A stretch of 64,000 nt of DNA, taken from assembly GCF_001426865.1 (NCBI RefSeq), contig NZ_LMFO01000029.1:62001-126000 (forward strand). Direction: 5' to 3'. Positions 61,860 to 64,000 of this stretch are shown here, piece after piece (the first letter of the stretch is position 1; the number at the start of each line of letters is the position of its first letter). The position numbers and the translations under genes were made by a program. The notes under the pieces are model-generated. The model was given only the letters and a program-made list of their open reading frames with translations. It had not been told where the DNA came from and searched no databases. Source of the stretch: Paenibacillus sp. Root52 (lineage in GTDB: Bacteria > Bacillota > Bacilli > Paenibacillales > Paenibacillaceae).

Positions 61860-62220
61860 GTGCTTTTAACTGAGCAAAACATATTGAATTTTGTACTTAA
61901 AGGAGAGGATGAAACGGAGCGAAGGTGTGAAAATTGGCTGAAAAGCAGAGTGAACCGCCGGAAGCAGTGAATTGATCCGTCGGAAGTAGCCTAGCTGCAA
62001 GCTTGTTGCAGAACTCAACGAAGGGATGTAGTGAGCGATTCATTTTGAACAAACTAGCAAGAAAACGCTTCCTAGGTCTTCTGTCGGTAGGTTTCATATG
62101 TTCATAATGACTGAAGTCTTGTGTGTTAATACGTTAAATAAGAAAAAATTCAGTTAATTGAGACTTTAGAACTATAAATACAGAAGTGTGAATACCCGAA
62201 ATATGTTATATGATTCTTTC
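61860..62220. other. Gene-free stretch after adeC
   Basis: About 360 bp with no supported gene. An open frame of 66 codons on the minus strand (62097-61897) has no ribosome binding site. Nothing else clear is seen before the structured element at 62221. Confidence 0.5.
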
Positions 62221-62316
62221 GTCGTAAGTCTTAGAGATGGCATTGCATATAGAAGCAATTCACTAGATAAAGCCTTTGGTAAATACGCCAAAATGCTTAA
62301 ATTACGACAGTTTTTT
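62221..62316 (+). ncRNA. Structured leader candidate upstream of the 62367 gene
   Basis: GTCGTAA (62221-62227) pairs with TTACGAC (62302-62308) and encloses two hairpins, ATTGC/GCAAT with a loop at about 62232-62249 and TTTGG/CCAAA at about 62275-62293. This makes a possible three-way junction. AGTTTTTT follows directly, so the closing stem could double as a terminator. The element does not match riboswitch cores I know. It ends about 50 nt before the start codon. Confidence 0.35.
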
Positions 62317-62366
62317 GCCGGGTGCTAAAGATCAGAGAGATATAACATTTGAGGGAGTGTACGAAT

Positions 62367-63287
62367 ATGCAACAGAAGTCCAAATACCATTTTATCAAAC
62401 TTGTTAGTTGTCTAATCCTCGTCGCTGGTGTTACGTTTTCTTCGAGAACAATTGCAGAGGGTTCAGTTGAAAGTTATGAGAGCATTCACGGTGAGATTGA
62501 GCAGCCTATCCGAGCTACATGGGTTTGGGATACCACTCAGATTCAAAGTCGTCCACAAGAAGTGCTGAAATTTGCCAAAGAAAAAAAGGTGAATACAATC
62601 TACCTGCAATTGAACCGGGATGTGAAAATTCCTTATTATACAAGCTTTATTCGTGAGGCTAGAGCGAATCATATTGCAGTGGATGTGATGGATGGCAGAT
62701 CTGCATGGGGATTGACCGAAAGTAGAGGACAAATCGCTGATTTTCTGAACTGGATTGAGGCGTATCAAAATCAGGTACAACCAAATGAGAAATTTGCTGG
62801 CATTCATTTGGACATTGAACCCCATGTGCATCCACAGTGGAAAACGAATCAAGCGAGTGTTATTACGCAATGGATGGGAAATGTGCAGTACATTGTGGAT
62901 CGTGCTAAACAGATGAAGATGCCGGTTGGGGCAGATCTGCCGTTCTGGCTGGATAATTACAAAGTTCCTGGTTCGACGCAGGCGGTTAGCAATTGGATGA
63001 TTCAGAAATATGATTCAATCACAATCATGGCCTACCGGGATACAGCAACCGCAATTTATAATGTGGCGAAGGATGAACTTATCGATGCAGCACAACAAGG
63101 CAAGAAGATATCCATCGCTATAGAGACGAAGCAAAGTAAAGAGGGCGACTTTATTACCTTCTATGAAGAGGGTTCGGAGTACATGGAGTCTCAGCTTAAG
63201 CTGGTGGAGAATATGGCTAAAGCACATTCATCTTTTAACGGATTCTCAATTCATGAGTACACGTCTTGGAAAACTCTAAAGAACTAG
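62367..63287 (+). CDS. Exported TIM-barrel-like protein of unknown function
   Basis: I cannot name this 306-residue protein. A signal peptide (about 1-31) precedes a single domain that looks like a glycoside-hydrolase-like TIM barrel. Supporting marks are RATWVWDTTQIQ, NTIYLQLNRD, FAGIHLDIEPHVHPQW and SITIMAYRDTATAIYN, which follow the strand pattern and DxE-type acidic motif of GH18-like barrels, though the exact DxxDxDxE is absent. The end FNGFSIHEYTSWKTL resembles a last barrel strand. ATG 62367 with GAGGGAG upstream is preferred over TTG 62349. It may act on a wall or capsule glycan (inference). Confidence 0.62.
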   Translation: MQQKSKYHFIKLVSCLILVAGVTFSSRTIAEGSVESYESIHGEIEQPIRATWVWDTTQIQSRPQEVLKFAKEKKVNTIYLQLNRDVKIPYYTSFIREARANHIAVDVMDGRSAWGLTESRGQIADFLNWIEAYQNQVQPNEKFAGIHLDIEPHVHPQWKTNQASVITQWMGNVQYIVDRAKQMKMPVGADLPFWLDNYKVPGSTQAVSNWMIQKYDSITIMAYRDTATAIYNVAKDELIDAAQQGKKISIAIETKQSKEGDFITFYEEGSEYMESQLKLVENMAKAHSSFNGFSIHEYTSWKTLKN

Positions 63288-63338
63288 TGATTATAAGCTT
63301 CTAATTTTAATGTAGAAAAAAAAGAAAACACCCTTCCC

Positions 63339-63378
63339 AAAGATGTCGCGACGATTCCTGTTGCTGACATCTTTTTTT
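63339..63378. terminator. Terminator between the 62367 gene and the AraC-type gene
   Basis: AAGATGTC and GACATCTT pair and are followed by TTTTTT on the plus strand. Outer arms CCTTCCC/GGGAAGG and a T-rich run on the minus side suggest it also serves the convergent gene. Confidence 0.72.
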
Positions 63379-63500
63379 GACTTAGGGAAGGCTGTGAGAT
63401 GCTTGAATCAAGAGCTATTGAATGAATATTAGCGAACATGCCGGGATCCATGTGTATGAGCTGACATGTTACCATGTACCCGCAGGTTAAATAATGCCGA

Positions 63501-64000
63501 TCAGATCAGCATAGGTTCCACGTCAACTTTCTCATAGAACATTTTTCGATACTGTGATGGTGTGGTGCTCTTATGTTTCTTGAACGTGGTAATAAAGTAG
63601 CTTAGATGCTCAAAGCCAACGTCCATCGCAATGTCTACGATTTTATGATCGGTATTCTCCAGCAGGTAGCAGGCCTGTTGCACTCTATAATAATTAATAT
63701 AATCGACAGGACTTTTTTGCACCATCTGTTTGAAGAATCGGCAAAAGTGGCCTTCACTCATGTTCGCCTCATCTGCTAATTCCTTCAGCCGTAATGCTTC
63801 TGGATAATGTTGATGAATGTACGATAGCACCGACTTCAAGCGTTCCACTTTATCATGGCTGCCTGTTGAAAGAATGCCGTTGGTAGTAGCTGGACGCATG
63901 TGTTCGAACATCTGTGCAAATATAAGATACAAATATGCTTTGGTGGACATTTCACACGTCTCTGAGTTCGTTGCGTGTTCGGCAAATATGCGTTGTAAAT
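63501..64000 (-). CDS. AraC-family transcriptional regulator, N-terminus beyond window edge
   Basis: The frame is open from 64000 to the stop at 63501, so the start lies outside. The visible 165 residues end with a complete AraC DNA-binding domain of two helix-turn-helix units: LRLKELADEANMSEGHFCRFFKQMVQKSPVDYIN and KIVDIAMDVGFEHLSYFITTFKKHKSTTPSQYRK. Upstream residues (LQRIFAEHATNS, YLYLIFAQMFEHM) fit the end of a cupin-type sensor domain. Such proteins usually control sugar-use genes, often divergently transcribed neighbours; the target gene is probably beyond the right edge. An internal ATG at 63950 is not likely to be the start. Confidence 0.82.
   Translation of the reverse strand, partial: LQRIFAEHATNSETCEMSTKAYLYLIFAQMFEHMRPATTNGILSTGSHDKVERLKSVLSYIHQHYPEALRLKELADEANMSEGHFCRFFKQMVQKSPVDYINYYRVQQACYLLENTDHKIVDIAMDVGFEHLSYFITTFKKHKSTTPSQYRKMFYEKVDVEPMLI

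Noticed and set aside
62060-62085. cre-like GAAAACGCTT after adeC
   Set aside because: Three mismatches to the consensus and no promoter beside it.
61897-62097. 66-codon frame on the minus strand after adeC
   Set aside because: No SD before the ATG, no family resemblance; the region is better called non-coding.

Overview
The window looks like chromosomal DNA from a Paenibacillus-type Bacillales bacterium. Evidence: moderate GC, strong AGGAGG-type ribosome binding sites with many TTG and GTG starts, sigma-A promoters, and an S-layer (SLH) protein. Several Bacillus-lineage genes are recognisable (yqhG, yqhH, yqzE, yneQ, ywbE, helD, adeC), and there are two YesM/YesN two-component modules next to LplB/LplC-type sugar permeases. 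I see no phage, plasmid, CRISPR or complete insertion-sequence genes. The gene content is mainly carbohydrate use and cell-wall or surface metabolism.

Layout. 1-700: a partial NlpC/P60 wall hydrolase (minus), behind a ydaO-type c-di-AMP riboswitch and a sigma-A promoter. 1046-4300: PL10 pectate lyase, tRNA-Leu(CAG), and a GH30 glucuronoxylanase with a CBM (minus) whose long leader has a cre-like site and a GAAAGGAGG element. 4450-10810: YibQ-like deacetylase, Amidase_3 hydrolase, YqzE, an unknown exported protein, YqhG and the SNF2 helicase YqhH. 11135-17450: B12-dependent ribonucleotide reductase behind two NrdR-like boxes, a HAD phosphatase and an OatA-type O-acetyltransferase. 17789-23700: a giant S-layer-anchored double-esterase protein and a LacI-family regulator. 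23890-32900: flavin monooxygenase with a divergent MarR regulator, YneQ, a CPA1 antiporter, aldo/keto reductase, NodB deacetylase, YwbE, a DUF4269 protein and a large permease.

33000-40700 is the first sugar module: YesM-like kinase, YesN-like regulator, two permeases and a binding lipoprotein. Its two promoters share a GGTCACCAnAGT element at the same distance from -35, which I propose as the regulator's operator. A 166-bp palindromic MITE-like repeat sits inside this module, with fragments elsewhere in the window. 41640-52430 is the second module: kinase, regulator, binding lipoprotein, two permeases, a GH53 galactanase without signal peptide, and a GH42 beta-galactosidase. It reads as a galactan-oligosaccharide import and cytoplasmic degradation pathway.

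52640-63300: ACT-domain malic enzyme, HD hydrolase, aromatic-acid-exporter-like protein, PPOX-like flavoprotein, HelD, adenine deaminase and a secreted TIM-barrel-like protein with a structured leader. An AraC-family regulator (minus) is cut by the right edge.

Regulation. cre-like sites at the xylanase, the SLH esterase and both kinase operons suggest CcpA (or LacI-family) control over the polysaccharide genes. All functional calls rest on motif and context reading by eye; no database search was run.
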